Positions 38,666-51,066 of a DNA stretch of 64,000 nt are shown in pieces. Within the stretch, counting starts at the first letter, position 1; every line of letters starts with the position of its first letter. This stretch comes from Odontocerum albicorne. Its lineage: Eukaryota > Arthropoda > Insecta > Trichoptera > Odontoceridae. The translations under genes and the position numbers were made by a program. The notes under the pieces are model-generated. The model saw nothing but the letters and a program-made list of their open reading frames with translations. It made no database searches and had not been told where the DNA came from. Location of the stretch: NCBI GenBank assembly GCA_949825065.1, contig OX463839.1:32249540-32313539 (forward strand), given 5' to 3'.

Positions 38666-39279
38666 AACGCCTGCATAACAAGACTACATAGATTGGGCAA
38701 TCAGTATTGATATTTTATGGACTTCCATATGACTTGGAGGACTCACAAAAGCAAAGTAAAAAAATTGTTCTTACCAGGATGAATCAAATTAATTTTATGC
38801 GTTCGCTTTTTTATTGTGTGTATCTTATATATGTTTTCATTCTTTTTTATTTTATAGCATTGTTTTCAATTTGAATATTGATTTCCTACTCTTTTTTGTA
38901 TCAAAAAGATCATTTTGGTACAAAAAGAAATATTTTAATAAATTAATAATATTTTGGTATCACCTTTAAAGTAAAATAATTTGTTACATGTTACAGAAAC
39001 AAAAATGTCATGTGTATATTGTTGTTTTTAATAATAAATCATAAATTAGGGTTAAGTCCCATTCACCGTAAATCCATTTAAATATTTCGATCTACTCTTC
39101 TGAACACTTTTACATTTGTGACGTCTCAGTTCCATAAGTCAGTAATTAATATGATGTTTAGCTTATATTGGAAGCGAAGAACATTCTGTTAGTTTTTATT
39201 AATATAGTAAAATATATTGAAAACAAGATGCTAAATGATTTGTGATCATAAAATAAATGGCATAGTGTAACATAACATA
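38666..39279. other. AT-rich spacer before mariner A3
   Basis: No feature was recognised. Confidence 0.5.
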
Positions 39280-39281
39280 TA

Positions 39282-40568
39282 TTAGGTCCTTACATATGAA
39301 ATTGGCGTTTTGCCGTACTGGCAACTTTGATCTCAAATATCTTCTCTTTGGTTAGGAATTCCAAATTAAAATTTATACAGCTATTTACTCAAGTATTTGT
39401 GTTTCGAAAATTATAATTCATTTGTTTTTTCCTCAATTGTTTTTTTTCTTTGCGTCACTCAGTTTACAAAATGGAAAACTTGAAATATCGCGTTATTTAC
39501 GAGTACGAGTTCCACCGTGGCACCAGTGCTGCAGAAGCGGCTCGAAGGATTAATGATGTGTATGGCGACGGTGCCGCAAAAGAAAACACAGTGCGTTTTT
39601 GGTTCCAACGTTTTCGTTCTAGAAATTTCGACCTGCAGAATAAGCCCCGTGGACGGCCGGAGACCAAATTTGATAATGAAGAATTGAAGGCTATTGTGGA
39701 AGCGGATCCATCGCAAACCACGTCCGAGTTAGCTGCAGGCTGCGGTGTTAGTGATAAAACTGTTTTAATCCACTTGAAGCAAATTGGGAAGGTGAAAAAG
39801 CTTGAAAGGTGGGTACCTCACGAATTGAGTGAAGCAAATCAACAAACGCGCGTTGACTGCTGCGTTGCATTACTCAACCGGCACAATAATGAAGGGATTT
39901 TGAATCGAATCATTACCTGTGATGAAAAGTGGATCCTGTATGATAATCGGAAGTGCTCATCGCAATGGCTGAACCCTGCCGAACCAGCCAAACCATGCCC
40001 CAAGCGAAAATTGACTCCAAAAAAGTTACTTGTGAGCGTTTGGTGGACTAGTGCTGGTGTCGTTCACTACAGCTTTCTTAAATCTGGCCAGACGATTACG
40101 GCAAATGTCTATTGTCAGCAACTGCAAACCATGATGGAAAAGCTAGCTGCTAAACAACCGAGGCTGGTTAATCGCTCTAGGCCACTGCTGCTTCATGATA
40201 ACGCTAGACCACACACTGCACAACAGACGGCTACCAAATTAGAAGAGCTTCAATTGGAATGTCTAAGACATCCACCGTACTCTCCGGACCTTGCCCCAAC
40301 AGATTACTATTTTTTTCGAAATTTGGATAACTTCTTGCAAGGGAAAAAATTCAACTCCGATGGGGCAGTCCAAACCGACTTCAAAGATTTTATTGATTCC
40401 CGTCCGAATGGTTTTTTTAGTAAAGGGATCGATGAACTACCTATGAGATGGCAAAAGTGCATAGATAGCAATGGTACATACTTTGATTAAATAAATATAT
40501 TATATTAAAAAAAAATCAACTTTATGTTCCTCCCAAACAAAACGCCAATTTCATATGTAAGGACCTAA
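39282..40568 (+). mobile_element. Mariner A, copy 3, structurally intact
   Basis: 1287 bp with TA at 39280-39281 and 40569-40570 and perfect 31-bp inverted ends starting TTAGGTCCTTACATATGAAA. It is the only copy in the window with an open transposase. It lies outside the host gene. Confidence 0.96.
39471..40490 (+). CDS. Mariner A3 transposase, intact 339-aa ORF
   Basis: Cut-and-paste transposase. The start is the ATG of [17 protein letters not shown]; an upstream in-frame TTG is not needed. Order: N-terminal helix-turn-helix (about 1-55), second one (about 65-110, [15 protein letters not shown]), linker WVPHEL (114-119), catalytic core with Asp151 (ITCDEKW), Asp243 (LLHDNARPH) and Asp278 (SPDLAPTD), an exact DD34D spacing. 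It resembles Hsmar1/SETMAR-type (cecropia) mariners, which supports the subfamily call; human SETMAR has Asn at the third position, here it is Asp. Compared with copies A1 and A2 it has private changes at Gly51 to Arg, Val67 to Phe and Asp211 to Asn, so full activity is not certain. Confidence 0.95.
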   Translation: MENLKYRVIYEYEFHRGTSAAEAARRINDVYGDGAAKENTVRFWFQRFRSRNFDLQNKPRGRPETKFDNEELKAIVEADPSQTTSELAAGCGVSDKTVLIHLKQIGKVKKLERWVPHELSEANQQTRVDCCVALLNRHNNEGILNRIITCDEKWILYDNRKCSSQWLNPAEPAKPCPKRKLTPKKLLVSVWWTSAGVVHYSFLKSGQTITANVYCQQLQTMMEKLAAKQPRLVNRSRPLLLHDNARPHTAQQTATKLEELQLECLRHPPYSPDLAPTDYYFFRNLDNFLQGKKFNSDGAVQTDFKDFIDSRPNGFFSKGIDELPMRWQKCIDSNGTYFD

Positions 40569-40570
40569 TA

Positions 40571-43439
40571 TTAATATAAATTACAAAAACAAGATCCGCA
40601 CAATATATGATATTGGATACCATCTAATCCCTTGGCAAACTAACCTTTCAATTGACAAGCAACTATCAACACATTTTTGTCTTCTAACTTGCTATATAAT
40701 AAAATTTATCAAACATATCAAACCAAAATGATTAGTAAAAGATGTAACAAAATGAATGTTAAGTAATTATAAAGAGACTCGATGAAACAATATGGCTTGT
40801 GTTTCATTACTTCACTACTCCCTCTTGAATCTGAACCTAAAACGGTAATGTTTTAATCACTTCATAATTTCAGACAATTTGAGAATGCAGATGGTGTAGT
40901 CTTTTGAATAGGTAATTATTACCAACGGCTTTGAAAAAAACACTGTTGGGTTGCATATAAGTTATATTGGGTTACATATAAGGAGCTAATAAATATTTTT
41001 TGTGCATGAAAAGTGTAATATATTTTTTAAAAGTATTGCTTTTTATTTTAAAATTTTACAAGCAAGCATATAGCTAACAGAGCATTTAGATTTGGTGAGT
41101 AATTACTAAATGAATTCTTAACTCTTGTTTTAAAAAGAATAAATATCTTTTTAAGCGGGAAAACGAGTAGTATTTTTTTATGCACAATACTTAAATTTAA
41201 AGTAAACTTCTCTTTAAATGGAAAGGCAAAGGAAAGAGTGTAAAAATATCATATTTATAATTTTTTTAACCCACTATTTTGTACATAAAGAAAACCAATT
41301 CACTAGGCTGAACCTATGATGAAGTGATTTTTTTTCAGAGCAAAATAGTACTCATCTTTCTGCGGAAAAACATCTTAAATGGATTTCTCTATATATTCCA
41401 AGCACTAAGCTAAGTAAGGAAACAAACTACCATCTTTGTCATATTAGAAACTTTTTTCATCATTTAAGCAATGTTTTAAACATTTCATGCACATAATATG
41501 TAACACCGAAGAAAGATGTAATAAGTTGATGTTATTTTGTTCTCTGCTCGTTCTGTTTCAAATTACTGTGGATCCTTAGCCGTTATAATCTTAGACTATT
41601 GCGGATCCTTAGCCGTTATAATCTTAGACTATGTAGATCAGTCCTGGGCAAATATTTCACTAATGGGTTGCATTAACAATTTAAAAATTGAATTAGTTAT
41701 AGCATCCGGGCCACATTAAAATATGATGCAAGCCATACTACATGCAAGAGTATACGCAAGGCTGTTGTGGATAATTGATCATCTGGGCTGACCAAGTTTC
41801 AGACGCCCAAAGTTTGGTGCATTTAAGTGAAATTAAATTATTCAAAACGTTTAGTTTTATTTTGGATAAATTATGTCTACAGATTTTTTTTTCTGAATGA
41901 ATCTTATGCTTAATTTACAATTTCAAATTATTACTGAAAGTTATATAATTAAAAGCTATGTCATACCTGCATTGAAAAAATATAACTGCGTACCTACTTG
42001 ATGATATAAAAATTTGTAAAATATTAAAATAAATTTTAAATTTGATAATAAATTAGCTTTTTTGAAATAAATGTTAGTGTAAAATTTTTCACAAATAAAT
42101 TATACATACAAGAGATGTTTATTTATTTGTATACGTATTAAATGATCAAATTTTTATTTTATAAACCATATTATTATGTCAGATATTTAAATTGGAACTG
42201 GCACTATTTTTTATAACATTTTATATATATGAATTTGGTCAAATATTTATTATTTTGATATAAAATACGATTATTATTTTTACTGACTGCTATTTGATAT
42301 CTGTCTTCCTCTCTCTTTTTTGGAAAATGGTCGAGAACTCTATTATTTGAAGAAGTGTACGCTAGTGTCAAGTCGTGTCCACTGATATAACTTTCTATTT
42401 GGTATATTAAAAATTCCTCAATCTTGTACAATCTATAATAAGTTTAACTTTGTATATCTGTTGCAAAATAACTCGCTACATTTATTTTTTTAGATTTGAA
42501 TGCCCAAATTATGAAAATATTTTTGTAATGATCCCTAAGTCGTTTGAGAACCCGACAGTTCCCGAAATGCTCCTTATGTCATTGATTTGTAGCAAACTAG
42601 AAAGCAATGTTTGTATTTGGAATCTATAAGGGGAATAAAACTTGTTCGAGGTGGAGAAGGTGCAGAAAAAAATATCTGCAATATTTCTATATAGGTGAGT
42701 TTGGTACCTATCCATGACTTTATCCTACCCAGTTTCTACTGGGTATACTTGGCTATAATTCCTAGAGCATACACATTTCTTGGCTCCTATCAAACATAGT
42801 AAGGCCCGTACGATGAGCTGTGAATTGTCCAGCATCTATAGAAAGATTAGCATTAAATTTTTCTAATAATGACACTTGACTGCGCCAGCAGCAACTGTTA
42901 TCAATTACTCATGCAATGATTGCTATGCCTATTGAAAGGGCTTAGATCTTTTTAGAATTGGACTGATTTGAAAAATTAAGGAAAACTTTCTTCCAATACT
43001 AGGGATGTTGAAAAGTACTCATACCATAAGTGAATATTGAACATTTATAATTTATGTTTAAGATTCCAAAAATGTATGTGTATAAGGAAATGTTTGGGCT
43101 AAACCTGTATTACAAAGAAAATAAACATAGAAAAAAAATCACGTTTCTTAAATTTACTAAAAAAAGGTTCAGGTCCTCTTTCAGAGATTATTGAGGTTTT
43201 ATTTATTTAATCTAATTAGAAGTTAGCTATAAAATATGATCATTAAATTGTGATGATAGTTGTTAAGTATCTTATAACATTTAAACCTGTAGTTAAAACT
43301 AAGTAAGCTGTGTGTATTATTTATATTTAAAATGCAAAAATATCAAAAGTTTTATTGAAGCAATATTTTATAGAAGTTGGAATAAAAATTACGATATAGA
43401 TTGATTCATTTGAATATAACCATATATTTTTAGTTTGTC
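40571..43439. other. AT-rich intergenic DNA
   Basis: No gene was recognised. A 33-bp tandem duplication starting GGATCCTTAGCCGTTATAAT is at 41570-41635 and a small hairpin (TACCCAGTTTCTACTGGGTA) is near 42727. Confidence 0.5.
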
Positions 43440-43445
43440 TATGGT

Positions 43446-43745
43446 GACATCCGTGGCCAAGTTGGTAAATTGCTTTTATATTTGATCCCCGATGAAACCT
43501 AAAATATAACATAGATTTTTAGTTTGGTTAAGAGTTTGTTAGCGAGGTTATTGTTACCTCTATATGTGCAGAGAGATAAACGCTCATCCTTTATCGTATA
43601 AACTCAACTAAGGACCGACGGTCCGTCTATTATGTGCAGTAGCATTGCCAATATGTACAATTCTTAAACCCGAAGGGTTGTTTAATGTACCCTAAGACAA
43701 TATGGCCTCCTGGCCATATTCTTCATTATTTTTTCATCATCAACG
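43446..43745 (+). mobile_element. tRNA-headed SINE, copy with body
   Basis: The head has CATCCGTGGCCAAGTTGGTA and a degenerate B box (TTTGATCCCCGATGAAACC). The body shares CCCGAAGG and AAGACAATATGGCC with the copy at 48327-48720, so both belong to one family of about 300-400 bp. Confidence 0.6.
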
Positions 43746-45025
43746 TGAACATGTTGAAGAATTTCATATAAATTGTAAGTTTGTTTTTACAAAAAAAACC
43801 CTCTGAATTGTTCTTAACTCATAATACAGTAGAGAATTTGGTACTCACTTTGTGTTTAAAAATTTTTAGTTAGCACAGATAGTCTATACTCGTAGCTTAA
43901 ATTTTTTTAGGAACAAAAATATGATTTATAAATAAAATTAGAGATTCAACAAATAGGATGCCCACACCACACCATACGAGTATACTGGTGTTATTATAAG
44001 GAGATTTAGTCTCAGCCTGACATGGGAGGTTGTGTAGTGTTGGGCTGTTGTCTGACCTGGTTAAAGGTGTATATCTTTACTTCAAAGTTTCTGTGGTATT
44101 ATGCAAAATAAATGTTAAGATTGAGACTTAGAAATATGGTAGCTATTTGATTTATTTATTAAATTCAAACCAAAGCGATAATATGGGTGATGTGTAAAAT
44201 GCGTAATACCAATGTTAATCTGTATTTTTATATAAATGATATTTTTACACCATTTAAACAATTCAAGCCATGACTATCTGTGCATACAAAAAAAAACTTA
44301 GCACATTTATGAAAGTTTTCTATCCGGGCAAGAAGTATTTTACTTTCAAATTATTTTTAGAGAAAGTATTTTCAAATATATTTTTTCATATTGACAGACA
44401 AAATCATACTTACAAAGAATTTATTTTTGAGTCACTTCTCATGGTGACAATTTCTTTAATAGTGTAAGAATAATTTTTTTTGACAAATTTCTCTCCATCT
44501 CTAATTTGGTTATTGTTCTAAAATATTGTAGAAAAACATCAATTTAGTTATAATAGTCATACATGTTGGTGGTTTTTAAATCAAAAGGTGGATTTGATCA
44601 GTGATGAGTGGATCATTAATAAATGTTTTATGGAAGTAAATTCAATTTTTTATTTTTGAACAAAAAAATTTAAACCACTACATTATTTGAGAATTAATTT
44701 ACTGCATAATTTGCACAACTTTACATACATTTGTGAATCTAAAGTGTGATTTGTGTTTTTGATTTAAATTCAGTATGTTACAAAAACGTATTTAAATAAT
44801 TTCGTTTTATCAATGGACTAATATAATATATAACTTTTTAGTTGATTAAATTTTATAGTGCCAAGCATCATTTTACATATACATTTTAACTATATATAAT
44901 GAATATTGAAACCAGAAAACAAACCTTCATCGGAGTGAGATAAATAAAAAATGTGACAACATAATTTTTTCAAAACATTTATTAGGGAATATGTACTTAG
45001 AGCATTCAAAAAACAAAGTTGGTCA
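43746..45025. other. AT-rich intergenic DNA
   Basis: Nothing recognisable. Short frames here lack any family motif. Confidence 0.45.
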
Positions 45026-45373
45026 GTGAGAATGTTATATAAAGATACTGTCATATATTATTTATCCAAAAAGGTATGTCTTAACACATTGACTGATTAC
45101 AAACTCTATAGTACCATAAGGCCACTCTGGACTCATTTGTTTTATAATTCACCCAAAGAAATTGGGAATAGAACGACGATAGGCATTTTCAACACCCAGC
45201 AAAGTTTATATCAACGCATATATGCGTTTTCAGCACTGAACGTGCTAATAAACAACGAACAATATAAATTTCCACCAACACTTAAAGGCAGTTCGTCATA
45301 TAAGTCGCGAACCCAGCAGATTAAATTTCTTTGTGGTATATCATGGATTCACTCGAGGAGCAGTCATGGATGA
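45026..45373 (+). other. Unrecognised 115-codon open frame
   Basis: MRMLYKDTVIYYLSKK to IHSRSSHG. Its composition is less AT-rich and more protein-like than surrounding DNA, with no signal peptide or known motif. Open sequence reads upstream through IREYVLRAFKKQSWSV. It could be a remnant of a gene or element. I cannot name a function. Confidence 0.25.
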
Positions 45374-46154
45374 GAAACAATCTACGAATATTTAACGCTC
45401 TGAGTTATTCATTTGGATCTTTCTAATATTAATTTTAAATGTGTGTATCTCAAATTAAAAGTAAAGAAAAAAAAATCATGATTGAATATATTCCTTCATA
45501 TCCTTAATTGTCGCTTAAATTTTTTCACTTATTATATTAATACTATTAAGTATTTAATTTTTTTGTTTTTTAATAATGTAGATGCTTTGTGTAGCTGCTT
45601 AACAAATTGTATTACTCCTATTGTTTTTGTTACATATCTTCAAGTTATTTGCTTCTTTGTATTGATATTTTTATTTTTAAATTGCTCATTTTACTCTACA
45701 TCTTAACATATGTACTCGTAGAAATGCCTTTACAATATAACTGATTCAAAATTAGACTTTTTTTTGCATTCATTTGTACATTTTTCTCTAGTTATATGAA
45801 ATAGATTTAAGAAAATGTATATTTATCTATAATTGTATACATTTTGTACATACAATGTCGTATGTCAAAGACTAATTTTGGATTAAAAAAAAATGAACAT
45901 ACATTTGATGTATGAATTCAAAAATTGTAAAAGTATCCTTGATAAACTTTTTATATTATATATTATAAACATATAAATATCATTAATAAAACCAAGCCTT
46001 AGATGTTGTTGATTAGAAACACTTTCATCAATTTTTATCTTTCTTGTACTATCATTCAATTAATTATTGATTAGGTTAAAATGGTTAAATTTGAGATCAA
46101 ATAAAGAGTTAAATATTGATTTTCATTGTATTATGCCAAATTGTTAAGACCTAT

Positions 46155-46435
46155 AGTCTAACCATTGGGTTAATCTCAAGTCGCCCTTAAACATACAAAA
46201 CCCAAAAAATGCCTGACATTCTGCCATGGCTTTGACTCAGCACTCGACACGGTCTGTAGCAATCCAACTGTGGAATAGAATGTAAAGACCTTGTGTGGAC
46301 TATTGGGTTAATATCCCGAGGTTTCTAAACATACAAAAACTATCAAATGCCTGACATTCAGTTACGGATTTGACTAAGCGCTCTACACGGATTCTGGCAA
46401 ACCAATTGTGGAATGGAATGTAAAGACCTTGCAGC
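46155..46435. repeat. Two diverged tandem units of about 139 bp
   Basis: ATTGGGTTAAT, ACATACAAAA, ATGCCTGACATTC and GTGGAATRGAATGTAAAGAC recur in the same order, starting about 46164 and 46303. No coding meaning is apparent. Confidence 0.7.
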
Positions 46436-48320
46436 GGTCGGGTGCAGCTCTCTTTGCTGTGAGAATAATTGGGAATTACAGGCTGTATTTGTTGGAAACA
46501 ACAGGTCTGGTCAGGGAAGTGTAAGAGATTACACAATGATCTTCTCTGACCACAAGATCCTACGGCGGTATAGCATTATGCTTTGCCTACCTGAGTCTGT
46601 CACCTACTGTCTGGTTAGCTAGGAACCTATCTCTTACCGGCTACTGCAAGTGAGCTTCAGGAGAACTGGTAGAGTTAAAAAAATGTTTGAGTGCTATGGA
46701 CAATTTTGTTTATTCAACATTTCATCTCTGTCCTTGATTTTACTTTATAAATTTTTTAAATATGTCTGAGTATATTTTTCCTTTTTATTTTTCTAGGTAT
46801 ACATTATTTTTTCTGCCTTAAAATAAATTGAATGAATATGTTATTTTTAGCAAGTATTCCACTTACCTTTTTTATTATAATTTTAGTGAAATCTGAACAA
46901 AAAAGTATTGTGTAGGTATATATTTTTGTAAAAATTCCTTAAACATCTATTCCATTTAGATTCTTTCCATGTGAAAAATGTTTATTTTAGAATTTTGGTT
47001 TTAAAAATATTAAATATTAAGCTTTTAATGGATGTGAACAGGTTTTTTTTCTTCATTTTAATTGACCCACTCTCAAGTGTATCAATAAAGTTTTGAACAC
47101 TTAAGAAATCCTTGAGTCACACCACACTATCATATTGTTAAATCTGTTTTTTTAGATTCTTAATGGTAAATAAGATTTAAGAAAAACTGCTACAGACTGG
47201 TTTTGGTTTTTAGTTCCTTCAATAAAATTTTCAAAAACACTACATAAATTGTATTATTTAAGAGGTTTTAGTATAATTTTTTATTCCCTATGTACATGTG
47301 TAAATTCATTGTATTAAAATAATATGTGTCTAAAAATATTGTAAATAACGTGTTGCGTAGATTTGGTAGATCTACTGTGAATTTTATTTTGTGATTGTTG
47401 TTAAAATGATTATTTTTAATTACTCTTAAATAAAAAAATACAGGGTAATGAATTGTTTTTCATTTAATTTTTTAGAGATATTCGCATAATTTATTAAGTA
47501 ACTTCTAAAAAAATATCAATCGCTTCGCTAATGCAAATTTTCCAAACGATTACTACCTACCTATATTTTAATATTGTTTCCTTTCAGTTCTAAATTATTT
47601 ATCATCATTAAGAGCGATATGAAGATGAGCCTACAAACTAAGTAAACATATTTTAATAAAATAAAATTTCAAAGGAGTAACAAGTAAAAAAAAAATATGT
47701 ATGTCATGAAAGTATAACCCAGCTTAGAATAACGCAGAAAGTATAACCCAGCTTAGAATAATGCAGAAAGTATAATACATTTGTACTAACTGCATTCTTA
47801 ACTCCCCAATTTGTAGTTCATATATTAATGATAACCAAACAATATCCCCTGAAACCTCAAGTAATATTAATGTCGCCATAGTTGTAGTCAGATGTAGACG
47901 TGTTATCCATCAAAGACTTTCTAGTTTTTTATTTCAAACCATTACTTCAATGATATTAATAAATAGATGACTTGTATAGCGATAGAATATCACCTGAAGA
48001 GGTGCTTTATATTACAAATTCAGTTGGAATGAGAACTGAAAATGAGATCAAATTGAGGATTTTTGGGTTTGGTTTACTAAGTTAAACAAAGAATCTCAAT
48101 CTGGTTAAGAGTTAATTTACATGGTCATTGCTACTTGCTACTTGATGACAACGTACAGTGAGCGATGCGCCTACTGTTTCTACTCCTGTGGCGCTGTATC
48201 CAAAGGCTTGTTTAATGGGATAGATGAGAATGTTGTGTCCTAATGTTATATCCGGTCCGACATTATTTATCAACATGTCCATATCACCTATGCAAATATG
48301 CCAAGTGATATCATACAAAT
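46436..48320. other. Intergenic DNA with a 29-bp tandem repeat
   Basis: GAAAGTATAACCCAGCTTAG units recur at 47708 and 47737 with a partial third. No gene was recognised. Confidence 0.5.
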
Positions 48321-48326
48321 CATATG

Positions 48327-48720
48327 ACAACCTCCGTGGCCTAGTTGGTAGGTTGATTGACTTCCACTCTGGGGGTTTCGGGCTCGATTCTCGATGGTCC
48401 CCAAAAAAAATATAGAAAATAAGGGTGTGGTAAAATAGTTTGTCAAGTGACGGGTGTGGTAAAATAGTTTGTCAAGTGACAGGGTGGGTCAAGGGGTGTG
48501 GTAAAATAGTTTGTCAAGTGACAATACTCATAAGCGCTAGACTTGTGCTAATGTTTCCTTGGTACGTACAAAGTAAGTATTGTCAACCTGTGCGATGACG
48601 AAATGCGAGTTTCGTGCCTACTCAAGTGGTTCTAATCCCGAAGGCTCGATGAATGGGGCCGAAGACAATGTCTCCCGGCCACGCTATTTAATGAGAATTA
48701 AAGATATGCATTTTGGTCAT
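48327..48720 (+). mobile_element. tRNA-headed SINE with triplicated insert
   Basis: The head reads ACCTCCGTGGCCTAGTTGGT (A-box-like TGGCCTAGTTGG) and TTCGGGCTCGATTCTCGATG (B-box-like). Three copies of a 29-bp unit, GGTGTGGTAAAATAGTTTGT, follow between 48424 and 48520. The tail CCCGAAGGCTCGATGAATGG then AAGACAATGTCTCCCGGCCA is shared with the copy at 43446. Confidence 0.65.
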
Positions 48721-49199
48721 TTGATGATGATTAGCAAAAATCGCATTTTTCTAAATTATGCACAAAACAATTTGTGTTAGAAATTCAACGAAATGTCTGT
48801 TCGCTCACGAAAGACTGCGACTGCGTTCGTCCAAATGGTTATTAATAGAAACTACGCCTCTTGTCTGTAATAAATGAATACCTAATATAAAATATATTAC
48901 GCTGCCAATTTTTGCATAACTGTACTTCAGAAAGACCAAACTTAAAGTGAGTAAACACGCTCGTATTGCGTATGTTCGTTTGCCTAGTAAGAATACACGT
49001 TCAGAAAAAAAAAACTAAATGAAATTTGACAATTGACCAAAATTAAAGTCTGACAGTGGCTTTACTGTCCAAGTTTATGCATATCGAACATAATCGCATT
49101 TTACATTGCGATGAAATGAGCACAAAACTAATATTTTTTTGGGGTGAACGAATAAACATGTGACTGAGACGACTTTTCAACAAATGTTGGGAATCTATC

Positions 49200-49970
49200 T
49201 GAAGAAAGATCTGAGAATAAGTGTAGCTAAATCCAAAGTCACGGTGTAAAAGAGCGAAAGTAAAGTAAATGCAATATACGGGTGAACAATGAAAGATTAG
49301 AGCAAGTTGAGGAATTCTGCTATTTGGGTAGTATCTTCTGTGATGATGAAAGAGTTACGAGATATATCGAACGGCATATAGCGATAAGAAATAAAGTCAA
49401 TAGAGTACTAAAACATATATACTCGAACCGGACAGTATCAAAATCTGCTAAGATGATAGTCCACTGCAACATTTTAGAACAAACTTTGATATATGTGAGT
49501 GAAAATACTGAAAGGAGCGGAAGAAATGCTGTATAATTACTTGCACTCAAAATAATTTATGGGATGACTATGTATGACAAAATACGGAATGAAGTGATTC
49601 AGGGTGAATGTGAACTTAAGGCTGACGTGTTGAGTAAAATGAAGAAGTGCACTCTGAGATGGTTTGGGCACGTAGAACGAATGAATGAAGAAATACTAAC
49701 AAAACAAATAAACTGCAAATGTGAGTGAAGGGCGTGGTAGAGGAAGATTAAGGAAAGTATGATTGAATATATGGTAGTGAATGATATTTTGGAAGAAGGA
49801 AATTTAAAAGTCCGATAAATTGTAGGAGTTGTATGAGAAGATGTATGCATGTAGAAGAGGCGAACGATGGGTGTCGAGATATGGAATTCTGGCATTATAT
49901 CTCCTCTGCCTATCCCGACAGAGAAATGGCGTGATGGTATGTTCTCGTATGTATGTATATATCGCATTTT
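49200..49970 (+). pseudogene. RTE-like LINE, 5'-truncated 3' part
   Basis: It encodes VNNERLEQVEEFCYLGSIFC, HIAIRNKVNRVLKHIYSNRT, IIYGMTMYDKIRNEVIQGEC, then KCTLRWFGHVERMNEE and a CRDMEFW-like end, with a GTATGTATGTAT tail. This is the C-terminal part of a reverse-transcriptase polyprotein widespread in insects. Several stops and frameshifts. Confidence 0.83.
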
Positions 49971-50099
49971 ATATTATATATCACTGTGTTAGCAATTTTG
50001 CTCGAATAATTCAAATAAACCCCGTTCATTAGCATCACCCTATATAGCATCCTCAATACGTGACCTAACCCGTCTCCAGCGTCTCACCATTATTGTGGT

Positions 50100-50440
50100 G
50101 GTTATAAACTGCTGCTGCGTTCGAAGACGAACCGGCTCATAATTTGCTAGAATTGGAGATTACCGAAAAACTTTCGACAACATGCAGATAAAGAATTCTA
50201 ATGCACTTTGGGTATGTTGCTAGAAAGAGTTATGAAAGTCTGGAGAAGCTAGTGATAGCGGGAACAGGTGAGGGAGGCAAGTAAGAGGGAGCTTTCCAAT
50301 GAGATGGATGGATCAATCAAGGAGTCAATATGATCCTCTTTAAGCGCTGCATTCAACATGTCCCATGTCCGGGAGGGATGGAGACAAGGACCACAACGCT
50401 CAGCATTGAGCACGCGATGATGAAGATATTGTTTTTGGAT
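50100..50440 (+). pseudogene. BovB/RTE-like LINE 3' fragment
   Basis: It reads NLLELEITEKLSTTCR-like text, SYESLEKLVIAGTGEGGK, MRWIDQ and a 3' end CCACAACGCTCAGCATTGAG, matching the minus-strand copy at 37960-38665. Confidence 0.72.
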
Positions 50441-51066
50441 TTTGTAGAAATTAACAATAATTGAAATAATTTTAGCAACCATGTAACTTCCTTTATTTAC
50501 TTTTTCCGATTGGCTGGAAGATATTGTAACCCCTGGTAGATAATAAGCCCACCAGATTAGTTTACTATAAAATGTTAAATAAATAAAACAGTATCCCAGC
50601 AAATTTAATATTTGTTTTACTATACGTTCATAAATGCGAAAATAAAACTCATGACGCGTAATGTTCAAGAGCAAGGACTATCAAAACGCAGTCTGGGCGC
50701 GACTTATCTTGGACGTTCCTATAGGAACGGCCCTGGTATTTTTATTAACCCACCATTATCATTTGTTCCTATAGCGAGACTAAATACAGTGGGAACTCAA
50801 CTTCTGTGCATATAGGAACATGTGGATGTGAACTACAACAGGAGCCGGAGGTTCACGGCATGATTTACAGCGCCAGCAGTAAGCAGGGAGGAGCGGGGTA
50901 GCAGCACAATGCGCTTCGCTCGTAAGCCGAACAATTTTTAAATTAGCCATAAAGCGTAAAAATGGGGCTATAAATTGAAATAGCGTGGGGAAATGTGTTT
51001 TGAATGAATCAAAACACTTGCGCTTAACTGGCACTTTTTTATCGTATAAATCGTATAGCTTAATTT

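Noticed and set aside
48327..48412. Possible tRNA gene
   Set aside because: The cloverleaf is not maintained, the B box is degenerate and several diverged copies exist; a SINE head explains it.
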